Shown here piece after piece: positions 45,541 through 54,762 of a stretch of 64,000 nucleotides of DNA. The DNA lies in NCBI RefSeq assembly GCF_004570975.1, contig NZ_SPPC01000016.1, positions 1 through 64,000 of the forward strand, given 5' to 3'. The stretch comes from Barnesiella sp. WM24 (GTDB lineage: Bacteria > Bacteroidota > Bacteroidia > Bacteroidales > Muribaculaceae). The notes beneath the pieces are model-generated. The model was not told the DNA's origin. It did not search any database and saw nothing but the letters and a program-made list of their open reading frames with translations. Both the position numbers and the translations under genes were made by a program. The stretch's first letter is position 1, and the number at the start of each line of letters is the position of its first letter.

Positions 45541-46425
45541 TCATCGCTCGGCGAGGTAGACGCCGCCGATGATGCAGGCGGTGCCGGCCGCGGTGAGCAT
45601 GGTGAATGGCTCGCCGAGTATTATTACGGAGGCGATTATGGTTACGAGCGGCACGACGTATATATAGTTGGCAGCATATTCGGCTCCGAGCGATTTAACG
45701 GCGCTGTTCCACATCAGGTAGCATAACATGGACGCAAACAATCCAAGAAAGAGCAAGTTGGCTGAGACGACGGGTCTGAGCAGCAGATGCAGGTCGAGCT
45801 GCTTTCCCGACAGAATCATGTACAGCGCAGCCGATACAAGACCGTAAAAGAACACTTTTCGGGTTATAAACAGTGTTGAATAGCGTTTTCCGGTGATTTT
45901 CAGTATGATGCAGTATATCGCCCACAATATTGCCGCAATAAACGTAAGGAAGTCGCCAAGCGGGTTTATGCCCATGTTGACACTTCCGTTAAACACGACC
46001 ATAGCCACTCCGGCAAGGGCTGTCAGGGAGCCGATGAGCATCCCCTTTCTCAGCGGTGTCTTGAAGAACAGGCGCGACAGCATCATCGTGAAGAGTGGCG
46101 CCGTGCATATGATAAGCGACACATTGGAGGCATAGGTTATGCCGAGCGCACTGTTTTCAGCGATAAAATACAGAGAGCCTCCGGAAAGACCGGCTGCCGC
46201 CATCATCAGCTCGTCGCGGATATTGTCGGCAAAGAGCCTGTTGCGTGACAGTAGGAGTATGCAGGCATAGGCAAGCAAAAAGCGGTAGAAAAATATATTT
46301 ACAGGACCAAGTCCTTCCGCGATAAGCATCTTGGTCGATACAAAAGTGAATCCCCAGATGCTTACCGAGGCGGCTGCAAGAATGTGGGGAAGCAGCCTGC
46401 TCCCCGGTTTAGAAATTGTTATCAT
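45541..46425 (-). CDS. EamA/DMT family transporter
   Basis: A 294-residue integral membrane protein with ten predicted helices in two repeats of the EamA domain (first opening with ASVSIWGFTFVSTKMLI, second with GDFLTFIAAILWAIYCIILK). The family exports metabolites or amino acids; the substrate is unknown. Its ATG overlaps the stop of the Sua5-like gene (ATGA), so translation is coupled. It is the last gene of yjbQ-rsgA-sua5-eamA. Confidence 0.9.
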   Translation of the reverse strand: MITISKPGSRLLPHILAAASVSIWGFTFVSTKMLIAEGLGPVNIFFYRFLLAYACILLLSRNRLFADNIRDELMMAAAGLSGGSLYFIAENSALGITYASNVSLIICTAPLFTMMLSRLFFKTPLRKGMLIGSLTALAGVAMVVFNGSVNMGINPLGDFLTFIAAILWAIYCIILKITGKRYSTLFITRKVFFYGLVSAALYMILSGKQLDLHLLLRPVVSANLLFLGLFASMLCYLMWNSAVKSLGAEYAANYIYVVPLVTIIASVIILGEPFTMLTAAGTACIIGGVYLAER

Positions 46426-47030
46426 AAGTTTATTATGCCTGCTCCCTGTCGCAGTATGCGCAGTTCGGAGCTGTCGGTTATGTCCACTACGGTCGATGGG
46501 ATTTCGTTGCCTTCTCCGCCGTCGATAACCATGTCGACAACTTCCTCATACTGGATTGCGAGCGACTGAGGATAAATGACGCTCCCTTCGCCGTCATCCT
46601 CGACTGAGGTGGTAAGCAGCGGGTTGCCGAGCATCTCGGCAAGTGCGAGCGGAATGGGGTTGTCGGGTATTCTCACACCTACGGTCTTCCTCCCTTTGAA
46701 TACTTTCGGAAGCCTGGTCGAGGCCGGAAGCAGAAAGGTGAACTGCCCAGGCAGATGCTCTTTAAGCATCTTGAACGCGCGGTTGTCGATACGGGTGTAT
46801 TCAGCCGCCTGCGATATGTCGTGACATATTATCGACAGCTCTGTCTTCATAGGGTTTATGCCTTTTATCTTGCATATGCGCTCGATGGCGTTGTTGTTGA
46901 GTGCGTCGCATCCTATCGCATACAGTGTGTCGGTAGGGTAGATTATAATCCCGCCGGAGCGTATGGTTTCTAAGGCAAGCTCAAGATACTTTTCGTTGAG
47001 ACTTGTCGGATACATTGTCAGTATTGTCAT
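46422..47030 (-). CDS. Sua5/YciO/YrdC family L-threonylcarbamoyladenylate synthase
   Basis: A 202-residue protein starting at the ATG at 47030 (an upstream TTG would add two residues). It shows the YrdC-type fold: GGIIIYPTDTLYAIGCDA at the start, RICKIKGINPMK with the nucleotide-binding basic residues, LPGQFTFLLPAS and TVGVRIPDNPIP. The reaction makes threonylcarbamoyl-AMP for t6A37 of tRNA, although YciO-type paralogs have uncertain roles, and the length (short, no Sua5 domain) fits either TsaC or YciO. It begins 2 bases after rsgA. Confidence 0.88.
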   Translation of the reverse strand: MTILTMYPTSLNEKYLELALETIRSGGIIIYPTDTLYAIGCDALNNNAIERICKIKGINPMKTELSIICHDISQAAEYTRIDNRAFKMLKEHLPGQFTFLLPASTRLPKVFKGRKTVGVRIPDNPIPLALAEMLGNPLLTTSVEDDGEGSVIYPQSLAIQYEEVVDMVIDGGEGNEIPSTVVDITDSSELRILRQGAGIINL

Positions 47031-47032
47031 AG

Positions 47033-47965
47033 TCAATAAGGTTTACGGTATTTGTCCTGGTTCAGGTCATCGAGTATGCTCAGATAGGAATTGTAGCGTG
47101 ACTGCGCGATGCGGTGGTCGTCAAGCGCCTTCAGCACCGCGCATCCGGGTTCATGGGTGTGGGTGCAGTTGTTGTACCGGCAGTCATGGGATATCTCAAA
47201 TATGTCGGGGAAGAAATGTGCGATTTCGCCTCGTTCAAAGTCGATTGTCCCGAAGCCTTTTATTCCCGGGGTGTCGATAATCCATCCTCCTCCCGGCACA
47301 GGGAACATCTCGGAAAATGTCGTGGTGTGCATGCCGGTGTCGTGGATGTCGGATATGGCGGCAGTGCGCAGTTCCAGTCCCGGAAGCAGGTCGTTGATTA
47401 TTGTGGATTTCCCTACTCCGGAATTGCCCGAGAATAGTGAGATTTTGCCGGCGATGCGTTCGCGCAGTCTGTCAATCCCTTCTCCTGTAAGTCCGGAAAT
47501 GTGCATCACGTCATATCCTATTGACCTGTAGAGGTAAGTCACGGCGTCAAGATATTGCTTGTCTTCCTCTTCAAGGAGCAGGTCAATTTTGTTTATAAGC
47601 AGCGTCGTCTTTACCCTGTAGGCCTCGGCGGTCGCAAGAAACCTGTCAATGAAAGTGGTCGATGTCACCGGATGGGCAAGCGTCACTACCAGAAACGCCT
47701 CGTCCAAGTTAGCGGCTATAATGTGGGACTCTTTTGACAGGTTGATAGCCTTCCTTATGATATAATTGTCGCGCGGCTCTATAGCTGTGATGAAGGCATT
47801 GCCGTCGGGGTTGACGGTAATGTCGACGCGGTCACCTACGGCAACGGGATTGGTGGTGCGTATGCCTTTTATCCTGAAGTTGCCTTTGACCTTGCAGTTG
47901 ATGTCGCCCTCTTCGGTGTGTACGACATACCAGCTTCCTGTATTTTTTATTACGAGTCCTTTCAT
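47033..47965 (-). CDS. rsgA: Ribosome small-subunit-dependent GTPase A
   Basis: A late 30S assembly GTPase. The 310 residues have an N-terminal OB fold ([13 protein letters not shown]) and then a circularly permuted GTPase with G4 (INKID) before G1 ([12 protein letters not shown]) and G3 (DTPGIKGF). A C-terminal zinc finger contains [14 protein letters not shown]. It starts 10 bases after the yjbQ stop and is followed directly by the Sua5-like gene, a group of RNA- and translation-related functions. Confidence 0.97.
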   Translation of the reverse strand: MKGLVIKNTGSWYVVHTEEGDINCKVKGNFRIKGIRTTNPVAVGDRVDITVNPDGNAFITAIEPRDNYIIRKAINLSKESHIIAANLDEAFLVVTLAHPVTSTTFIDRFLATAEAYRVKTTLLINKIDLLLEEEDKQYLDAVTYLYRSIGYDVMHISGLTGEGIDRLRERIAGKISLFSGNSGVGKSTIINDLLPGLELRTAAISDIHDTGMHTTTFSEMFPVPGGGWIIDTPGIKGFGTIDFERGEIAHFFPDIFEISHDCRYNNCTHTHEPGCAVLKALDDHRIAQSRYNSYLSILDDLNQDKYRKPY

Positions 47966-47975
47966 TGTTTTATAG

Positions 47976-48389
47976 TCAGTCTCCTATGATTGTTATTACC
48001 ACGTCGCGCGAGCCGCCGTGGTCTCTGAATTCACATAGAAATATTCCCTGCCACGTTCCGAGATTCAGGTAGCCGTCGGTGACGGGGATGGTAAGTGTCG
48101 ACCCGAGCATCACTGATTTTGCATGCGCCGGCATGTCGTCGGAGCCTTCGGCTGTGTGCATGTAATATGGCGCGCCTTCCGGTGCGACACGGTTAAGAAT
48201 CTCTGTCAGGTCCCTGCGCACATCCGGGTCGGCATTTTCAGTAAGAGTGAGTGCCGCCGATGTATGCTTTAAAAAGATATTCATTATACCTTTTTGCGGG
48301 AGAGGAGGCAGTAGCCTTACGATTTCACTTGTTATCAGGTGCAATCCCTTCTGACGTGGTGCAAGTCTTATCTCTTTTTGCAGTATCAT
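47976..48389 (-). CDS. yjbQ: YjbQ / UPF0047 family protein
   Basis: A 137-residue single-domain protein of the YjbQ family, with the hallmark [20 protein letters not shown] and the closing [25 protein letters not shown]. Some members show weak thiamine-phosphate synthase activity, but the physiological role is unsettled. It is the first gene of the yjbQ-rsgA-sua5-eamA group, with its own promoter. Confidence 0.93.
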   Translation of the reverse strand: MILQKEIRLAPRQKGLHLITSEIVRLLPPLPQKGIMNIFLKHTSAALTLTENADPDVRRDLTEILNRVAPEGAPYYMHTAEGSDDMPAHAKSVMLGSTLTIPVTDGYLNLGTWQGIFLCEFRDHGGSRDVVITIIGD

Positions 48390-48412
48390 GGCTTGAATAT
48401 TGGATTATAACA

Positions 48413-48443
48413 CAAAGATAATTCAATATTGTCAAAAAAGCAA
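48413..48443 (-). promoter_or_regulatory. Promoter of the yjbQ-rsgA operon
   Basis: On the minus strand, TATCTTTG (plus 48413-48420) with TTG (plus 48441-48443) 20 bases upstream; 23 bases before the yjbQ start. Confidence 0.7.
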
Positions 48444-48464
48444 TATTCCTTATTGAGCCGCCGT

Positions 48465-49625
48465 TCAGTCAATGAGCTGGTAGGTTGTGCCTATGGCAAG
48501 TGTAATGACCGATGCGAGCCCGCCGAGAAATTCAAGTGCGTCGCGGGTGCCTGACGCCCAGCGCAGGTGGGGGTACTCCTTCATGGCGAGCGCGGTGATT
48601 GAGGGAAGCAGCCAGAGCTGGCTGATGTAGCGCGGACGCCATGACTGTTCAAATATGAAGCAGCTTGCTATTGCAATCACAATCGTCACCCATATCACGC
48701 CAGGGAGGATGTTGCAGTATTTTATAAGTGCGATGACGCTGATTACTATGATAAGAGGCATCAGCGGTCCGAAACCGTGGCTCCAGCTTCCCTTGAACGG
48801 GGAGCCGAGGTCGATCAACGAGATTAACAACGTGGAAAACCGGTTGTGTTCCAGTGATATGCCTGACCGCTCTGTACCCGGATATGTTATGGCGCCTTGT
48901 CCCGGCAGGATGTATCCTTCCGCGATAAAGTCGCGTATGGCGGGGTTGTAGCCGTAAATGCTGAATGCAAATACGAGTGCGAGAGTGCCGGCGAGCAGCA
49001 GTTTCCAGGCAAATGCCTTGCGGTGGTTTGCCGCACACCATAAGATTGCTCCGAGCAGAGCGGTGCCTTCAAGTATTATGATGTCGTTGCCTGTGCTGAA
49101 CGCCACGATTACGGTGCCAGTGAGCAGCACCCAGTCGCGCAGCCTGCCGTGATACCATAGCTGATATATCAGAGCCAGAGAAATGAGCATGCAATAATAG
49201 AATGTCATGTCGGCGCCCTGGCGGTAGACAGTGGCGAGTGCGGCGGGATTGCAGATAAACAGTATCACAAGCGCTCGCCGGCTCCCTCTTGAAATCTCGC
49301 GTCCTATGCCCCCGAATATGTCAAAAAGGATGAATGCCGATGAAATCATCAGTAACACTCCGAGCAGATTGGTGGCTGGGATGGCAAGTTTCCAGGCGAC
49401 TGCAACGGCAAGCATGAGGACTGCCACGGCAAATCCTTTCAGCGCCGTAAGATAGTAATCGCTCCATATTGCGGTCAATATAATGGCGGCAAGCGCCGAG
49501 GTTGACAGCAGCCACGGGAAGTGAATGTAGAACAGGGAGAGTATACTGCGTGAAATGCTTACAAAAATGACTGTGAGCAGTATGATTGTGCCTGTGGCTT
49601 GTGATATGTTATGTATTTTATTCAT
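48465..49625 (-). CDS. Polytopic membrane protein of unknown function
   Basis: A 386-residue protein with about ten to eleven hydrophobic segments and short loops; a longer polar loop lies in the second half (YNPAIRDFIAEGYILPGQG, then TYPGTERSG). The layout recalls GT-C glycosyltransferases or O-antigen-type membrane enzymes, and the two acidic positions after the first helix pair that such enzymes need are not clear. I cannot assign a family. It lies 75 bases upstream of yjbQ on the same strand and diverges from priA. Confidence 0.6.
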   Translation of the reverse strand: MNKIHNISQATGTIILLTVIFVSISRSILSLFYIHFPWLLSTSALAAIILTAIWSDYYLTALKGFAVAVLMLAVAVAWKLAIPATNLLGVLLMISSAFILFDIFGGIGREISRGSRRALVILFICNPAALATVYRQGADMTFYYCMLISLALIYQLWYHGRLRDWVLLTGTVIVAFSTGNDIIILEGTALLGAILWCAANHRKAFAWKLLLAGTLALVFAFSIYGYNPAIRDFIAEGYILPGQGAITYPGTERSGISLEHNRFSTLLISLIDLGSPFKGSWSHGFGPLMPLIIVISVIALIKYCNILPGVIWVTIVIAIASCFIFEQSWRPRYISQLWLLPSITALAMKEYPHLRWASGTRDALEFLGGLASVITLAIGTTYQLID

Positions 49626-49712
49626 TTTTATACCGGGCTTAGGCGTTGCGATGAATATTATGCAAAATTTTTAGTAACTTTACTTTGTTAAAGTTTATAT
49701 CAGACCAACAAT

Positions 49713-52193
49713 ATGCCCCCCGAAACAGTTCATTTCGCAGAAGTTATACTGCCTCTTCCACTTTACGGCACTTTTACTTACCGGATTCCGCCGTCGCTTT
49801 CAGGTGCTGTCGCGCCGGGATGTCGTGTCGTAGTGCCCTTTGGCAGAAAGAAGTTTTATACGGCGATTGTAGTCGCGGTAGGGACATCTTCACCTCAGGG
49901 ATTTGAGGTGAAGGACATCGTGTCGGCTCCTGATGACGAGCCGGTGTTGCGCTATCCGCAGATGAAGTTCTGGGAATGGATTGCGGAGTATTACCTGTGT
50001 TCAGCCGGCGACGTCTATAAGGCGGCGGTGCCGGCAGGGCTGAAGATCGAGAGCGAGACATTTGTCGAACTGAATCCCGACTACGAGGAGTCGGCTGACG
50101 ACCGTCTTGGAGAGCGTGAGGCTATTATAGCCCAGTCTCTTGACCATAACGGGAAGATGACCGCAGCCGACATCGAGAAAAAGACGGGGCTTCAGCGGGT
50201 GGAGACCATCATTATGAGAATGGTGGAAAAGGGGGTGATAATAATCTCTGAAAAGCTTGTCGAGCGTTATAGGTCAAAGAAGGAGACATGTGTAAGGCTG
50301 ACGGCGGGACGCGATGACAATGACGCCATGCACAGGGCTTTTGATGCGGTGAAGAGTGCCCCGAAACAGGAGAAGATGCTTGTCACGCTGGTTGATATGC
50401 TTAACAAGTGTCGCAATAACGGACAGGATGAAGAGGTGACCCGGCAGGCTCTTCTTGAGTCGACGGGATTGTCGCCCGCGATATTGTCGGCTCTTGTGAC
50501 AAAGGACATTGTCTCCACTCATGTCAGGGAGATAAACAGGTTTCGTTACATCGGTGTCGCCACTGGAGAGCCGCCTGTGTTGAGCGAGGCGCAGAATGTA
50601 GCGTTGCGTGACATTCACAAGACATTTTTAGAGAAGGATGTAGTGTTGCTTCACGGGGTCACATCGAGCGGAAAGACAGAGATATATATTCATCTCATAG
50701 ATTTTGTGTTGAAGAAGGGTGAGCAAGTATTGTATCTCGTGCCTGAAATCGCTCTCACGACCCAGCTGACACGGCGGTTGCAGAAAGTGTTTGGCGATAA
50801 GGTGGTGATATATCACTCTAAATTTTCCGACAACGAGCGTGTCGATATATGGAAGCGGGTGCTTCATGACCCCTCGCCATGTGTGATTATCGGTGCGCGC
50901 TCATCGCTGTTTTTGCCATTTTCAAAACTCGGTCTTGTGATTGTCGATGAGGAGCACGAGGCGAGCTACAAGCAGTTTGACCCGGCGCCGCGCTATAATG
51001 CCCGTGATTGTGCGATTGTGCTTGCATCGATGCACGGGGCACGCACATTGCTTGGGAGTGCCACCCCCTCGGTAGAGACTTATTACAAGGCACTCAACGG
51101 GCGTTACGGGCTTGTGTCGCTTACGGAGCGTTTCGAGGGGGTCGAACTCCCGTCGATAAGGGTCGTCGACATGGCGGAAGCACGCAAACGTGACGGGGCG
51201 AGCGGACCGTTTTCCCATGAACTTGTCAGGCTTTCGAGGGAGGCGTTGAAACGAGGGGAGCAGGCCATCTTTTTTCATAACAGGAGAGGATATGCCCCTG
51301 TCGTGTTATGCCGTCTGTGCGGTTATGTGCCGAAATGTCAGAACTGTGACGTGTCGCTGACCTATCACCGGCGTGCCGGGGAGATGGTGTGTCACTATTG
51401 TGGCGCTACCTATAAATTGCCCACGATATGCCCGTCGTGTAAAGAGCCGTCAATAGAGGTGCACGGGTACGGGACGGAGCGTATAGAAGACACCGTGGAG
51501 AGTGTATTCCCGCAGGTGAAGATTTCGCGTATGGACCTCGACACGACGAGAAACAAGGATGGATATGAAAATATCATCAATGAGTTCTCCTCCGGAAAGA
51601 CCGACATACTTGTAGGCACGCAGATGGTCACCAAGGGGCTTGATTTCGACAGGGTGAGCATAGTCGGTGTGCTTAATGCCGACACTCTTATCAATTTTCC
51701 CGACTTCAGGGCGTCGGAACGCGCCTTCAATATGCTTGAACAGGTTGCGGGCAGAGCCGGGCGGCGTGAAAAGCGCGGAATTGTGGTAGTGCAGACAACG
51801 CAGCCGTCACATCCCGTGATTTCTTTTCTTCAAAGCCATGACTATACCGGTTTTTATCATCATGAACTCGATGAACGCCGGCGGTTCAGCTATCCTCCGT
51901 TTACACGCGTCATAAATATCTATCTCAAACACCGCGATGAGTATCGCCTTATTGACGCTTCGGCGCGTTATGCCGACACTTTGCGCACGCTTTTCGGCAA
52001 CCGGGTCTTTGGCCCCGACGAGCCGCATGTGGCTCGCGTGCAGTCGCTTTACATACGCAAAATCATGCTGAAAGTGGAAACGCAGGCATCCATGCGTAAA
52101 GTCAAGGATATCCTGCGTTCGGTCTATGAGTCGTTTATGGCTGACGCCGCCTTGCGTTCGATGCAAGTGTATTACGACGTCGACCCTATGTGA
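49713..52193 (+). CDS. priA: Primosomal replication protein N' (replication restart helicase)
   Basis: A 3'-5' DNA helicase that restarts stalled forks. The 826 residues have an N-terminal 3'-binding domain and winged helix. Helicase motif I is in LLHGVTSSGKTEIY (from about residue 313), motif II is DEEHE, and the Cys-rich zinc insert has CRLCGYVPKCQNC followed by CHYCG and CPSC. Motifs V/VI are DILVGTQMVTKGLDF and QVAGRAGRREK. It has no upstream partner and is convergent with the lipoprotein nitroreductase, 6 bases away. Confidence 0.97.
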   Translation: MPPETVHFAEVILPLPLYGTFTYRIPPSLSGAVAPGCRVVVPFGRKKFYTAIVVAVGTSSPQGFEVKDIVSAPDDEPVLRYPQMKFWEWIAEYYLCSAGDVYKAAVPAGLKIESETFVELNPDYEESADDRLGEREAIIAQSLDHNGKMTAADIEKKTGLQRVETIIMRMVEKGVIIISEKLVERYRSKKETCVRLTAGRDDNDAMHRAFDAVKSAPKQEKMLVTLVDMLNKCRNNGQDEEVTRQALLESTGLSPAILSALVTKDIVSTHVREINRFRYIGVATGEPPVLSEAQNVALRDIHKTFLEKDVVLLHGVTSSGKTEIYIHLIDFVLKKGEQVLYLVPEIALTTQLTRRLQKVFGDKVVIYHSKFSDNERVDIWKRVLHDPSPCVIIGARSSLFLPFSKLGLVIVDEEHEASYKQFDPAPRYNARDCAIVLASMHGARTLLGSATPSVETYYKALNGRYGLVSLTERFEGVELPSIRVVDMAEARKRDGASGPFSHELVRLSREALKRGEQAIFFHNRRGYAPVVLCRLCGYVPKCQNCDVSLTYHRRAGEMVCHYCGATYKLPTICPSCKEPSIEVHGYGTERIEDTVESVFPQVKISRMDLDTTRNKDGYENIINEFSSGKTDILVGTQMVTKGLDFDRVSIVGVLNADTLINFPDFRASERAFNMLEQVAGRAGRREKRGIVVVQTTQPSHPVISFLQSHDYTGFYHHELDERRRFSYPPFTRVINIYLKHRDEYRLIDASARYADTLRTLFGNRVFGPDEPHVARVQSLYIRKIMLKVETQASMRKVKDILRSVYESFMADAALRSMQVYYDVDPM

Positions 52194-52199
52194 TGATTT

Positions 52200-52817
52200 T
52201 TACCAGCGGTTGTAGTGGATTGCTCCGGGATTCCACTTGTCTTTTGGCGTTTGCTCGCCTTCCGGATATCCTACCGGGACAACACATAGTGGAATTATGG
52301 CAGACGGCAATCCAAGACGATTTTTTACTGCCTCTACACGCTCGCTGTCGGGATATACTCCGGTCCATACTGCGCCAAGTCCGAGTGCATGGGCGGCAAT
52401 GAGTAGATTTTCTGTAGCCGCTGACGCATCCTGAATCCAGAAATCCCTTGCTGTGCCTTCAAGCGCTTTGTCCATGTCGCCACACACCACGATGGCGAGC
52501 GGTGCGTGGTTGAGCATCTTGGCATACGGGAGCACTTCGGCAAGCGAGTCAAGGGCTTCGCGGTTATCAAGCACCACAAATGCCCATGGCTGTTTGTTGA
52601 CGGCTGTCGGTGCCGACATCGCCGCACGCAGAAGTGTCTCTACCGTGTCGGGTGACACAGCGCGGTCAGGGTCATAAGAGCGTACACTGGTTCTTGTGAA
52701 TATCGCTTCCAGCGCGGCGGCAGAGCTGTCGGCAGCCGGAGTGTCCTGTTTTGATTGACTGTTGTTACATCCTGTAAGCATCATGATTAATAGAGTGGCA
52801 AATAAAAGATTTTTCAT
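52200..52817 (-). CDS. Nitroreductase-family lipoprotein
   Basis: A 205-residue protein with a lipoprotein signal peptide (lipobox MLTGC, Cys17), a Ser/Ala-rich linker and a nitroreductase-fold domain from about residue 37: FTRTSVRSYDPDRAVS, AMSAPTAVNKQPWAFVVL, DASAATENLLIAAHALGLGAVW and the closing VVPVGYPEG. The family normally binds FMN and reduces nitro groups, quinones or flavins with NAD(P)H in the cytoplasm. Here the signal would place it outside, where NAD(P)H is absent, so it may use another donor or have another task. Neighbours are priA and an M6 protease. Confidence 0.87.
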   Translation of the reverse strand: MKNLLFATLLIMMLTGCNNSQSKQDTPAADSSAAALEAIFTRTSVRSYDPDRAVSPDTVETLLRAAMSAPTAVNKQPWAFVVLDNREALDSLAEVLPYAKMLNHAPLAIVVCGDMDKALEGTARDFWIQDASAATENLLIAAHALGLGAVWTGVYPDSERVEAVKNRLGLPSAIIPLCVVPVGYPEGEQTPKDKWNPGAIHYNRW

Positions 52818-52869
52818 TGATGAGATATTAATAAAAATGATTGAAACGTCACATGGTTCGGGCCTACGG

Positions 52870-54627
52870 CTATTTTATCGCTAACTTATGGCTTTTCCCG
52901 TCGATATTTATTATGTATAGACCTTCGGATGGCAGTTGCATCGACTCCGCTGTAGTGATGCCGCTGTAGATTTCGATGCCGGAGATTGTCGCTACCTGCA
53001 AGGCGACAGCTTTATCGGAGCTGACACGAAGAATCCTGCCGTCGACACTCACTGTCGCGCCGGTGTCGCTGACTGATGACAGTGACACGGTATTGTTGCC
53101 GGTATGGGCGACGTCAAAGTGTATCATTCCGTCTTCGGTTTCGGTGATTCCCGTTATCGAGATGTTGAGGTCGGCTCCTGACCAGGGACGCAATGCCGGA
53201 GAGGTGTCGCCGGTGAATGAGGTGACTCCTGCCGTGCCGGGAAACGCGTCGCCTGCACGTGTAAGCTCGCTCTTTATGTCGTCAGCCTCCTCAAGGTCGA
53301 CATATTGGTGGCGTGAAGAGTTGTTGACCGTGTTATTGTCCCATACACGTTCATTGTAGTCTATGTGCCATATTAACATTCCATGTCCGGGGATGTAGCT
53401 GTCCCAGCCTGTTTTCTGCCTGTTTTCAAGCAGGAAAAACTCGTTTTCGAGCTGAGTGGGGATTATTGCGCCGTCGTTTTCCGATATAGGCGACAGGGTG
53501 ACTTGGCTTGTCGAGCCTGTGATTTCCTGAGGGTTTATCCAGTCGAGCGCATAGCGTTCAAATATGGAATATCCTGCCGGGGTCTTCTCCCCGTTATTGT
53601 AGGAGCCGCTGTCAAGCAGTGACCATGAGCCGGGCGTGAACGCAGAGGAATATGACGTGGCATATAAGTCAGGCAGTCCCAGCACATGGGAAAATTCGTG
53701 GCAGAAAGTCCCGATGCCACACGTGTGATTGTCGACACGCTCGTTGGTACAGGCATATGAGTCGAGCAGCACTCCGTCAAAACGATGTTCAGTATCAGGC
53801 TCCCAGTCGGTGATGCGTGCCGAGTGAGGCCAGATGGTGTTTGCTCCTCCCGAAGTCGCTTCACCACGCCCGGCGTAAAATACAAATACATTGTCGATAA
53901 CTCCGTCGCCGTCGCGGTCATACTCTGTGAAATCTACAGTGTCGTCAAGCAGCTCGCATGCCTCAATCACCATTTCATGAGGGGCGGTGTCGTTTCCCCA
54001 CCTGTCATTTCCGCCATAATATTTCATCGGGCGAGACAGAACGACCGGTCCGTAGACATCGAAGTCGGGGAGGAATATGCCTGATGAATTCTGTATGAAA
54101 TAGTCGCGTGCGCTTCCCGTCGCACCGTCCAGATTACACCCCTCATCATTGAGAAGTGACGTGAAATAGCTCCCGGCATCGGGGGTGAAAAATTCGCAGT
54201 CGGAAAATTCAGCAAGTATGACGAGCGCCTTCTGCTCGCCCTTTGCAGGAAAGGACGCACCTGGAAACAGCCCGTAGCGCCTTGGCATCGCCTCGATTGT
54301 CGCTTCGGTGTCCACTTTGTAAAGAAACTCCCTTGCCGCCGTGCTTCGGAGCGACGGCGCTGTCGCAGTCATTGCCGAGCGCAGCAGCTTTCCGTCGGGC
54401 GCGGCTTTCACATAATAATATGTGTCATTATCGTTGACAAGCGGGTAGCCGTCGTCAGTGATATAATAGTGGAAATGTTCGTCGCCTATGAGCCTTACAT
54501 TAAGGGTTGTGCCATCGGGCTGTGTCACTGTCATGACTCCGGGACGGGCTTTGACGGCATGGACACTTTCGCTTGTGGCTGCAAGAAATGCTACAATCAG
54601 GCATATGTTGATGACTATTCTTTTCAT
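52870..54627 (-). CDS. Secreted M6 family metalloprotease
   Basis: A 585-residue exported protease. The ATG at 54627 gives a clean signal peptide (MKRIVINICLIVAFLAATS); the longer reading crosses the promoter. An N-terminal propeptide-like part (VTQPDGTTLNVRLIGDEHFHYYIT) precedes the M6 domain with zinc ligands His310 and His314 and catalytic Glu311 in HEFSHVLGLPDLY; the methionine turn region follows. An LLIWHIDYNE-type block is typical of immune-inhibitor-A relatives. The C-terminus ends in a short beta domain with GLYIINIDGKSHKLAIK, which looks like a type IX secretion signal. It probably digests host or dietary proteins. Confidence 0.92.
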   Translation of the reverse strand: MKRIVINICLIVAFLAATSESVHAVKARPGVMTVTQPDGTTLNVRLIGDEHFHYYITDDGYPLVNDNDTYYYVKAAPDGKLLRSAMTATAPSLRSTAAREFLYKVDTEATIEAMPRRYGLFPGASFPAKGEQKALVILAEFSDCEFFTPDAGSYFTSLLNDEGCNLDGATGSARDYFIQNSSGIFLPDFDVYGPVVLSRPMKYYGGNDRWGNDTAPHEMVIEACELLDDTVDFTEYDRDGDGVIDNVFVFYAGRGEATSGGANTIWPHSARITDWEPDTEHRFDGVLLDSYACTNERVDNHTCGIGTFCHEFSHVLGLPDLYATSYSSAFTPGSWSLLDSGSYNNGEKTPAGYSIFERYALDWINPQEITGSTSQVTLSPISENDGAIIPTQLENEFFLLENRQKTGWDSYIPGHGMLIWHIDYNERVWDNNTVNNSSRHQYVDLEEADDIKSELTRAGDAFPGTAGVTSFTGDTSPALRPWSGADLNISITGITETEDGMIHFDVAHTGNNTVSLSSVSDTGATVSVDGRILRVSSDKAVALQVATISGIEIYSGITTAESMQLPSEGLYIINIDGKSHKLAIK

Positions 54628-54647
54628 TATGAAATGTTTTTGTCTTG

Positions 54648-54655
54648 CAAAGATA
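54648..54655 (-). promoter_or_regulatory. -7 promoter element of the M6 protease
   Basis: TATCTTTG on the minus strand fits TAnnTTTG; 20 bases before the chosen ATG at 54627. Confidence 0.6.
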
Positions 54656-54749
54656 CAAAAATATAACATATGCAGGTAGACTTGCTCTGTTCAAGAGTCG
54701 TCAGGATGTAATTTGACAAATATTAAATGATGAGTGGCGAAAAAAATTG

Positions 54750-54757
54750 TAACTTTG
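54750..54757 (+). promoter_or_regulatory. -7 element directly before the small P-loop kinase
   Basis: TAACTTTG ends 5 bases before the ATG at 54763. If it is used, transcription would start at or near that ATG, giving a leaderless or almost leaderless mRNA. No -33 match at standard spacing was found. Confidence 0.5.
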
Positions 54758-54762
54758 GCTTT

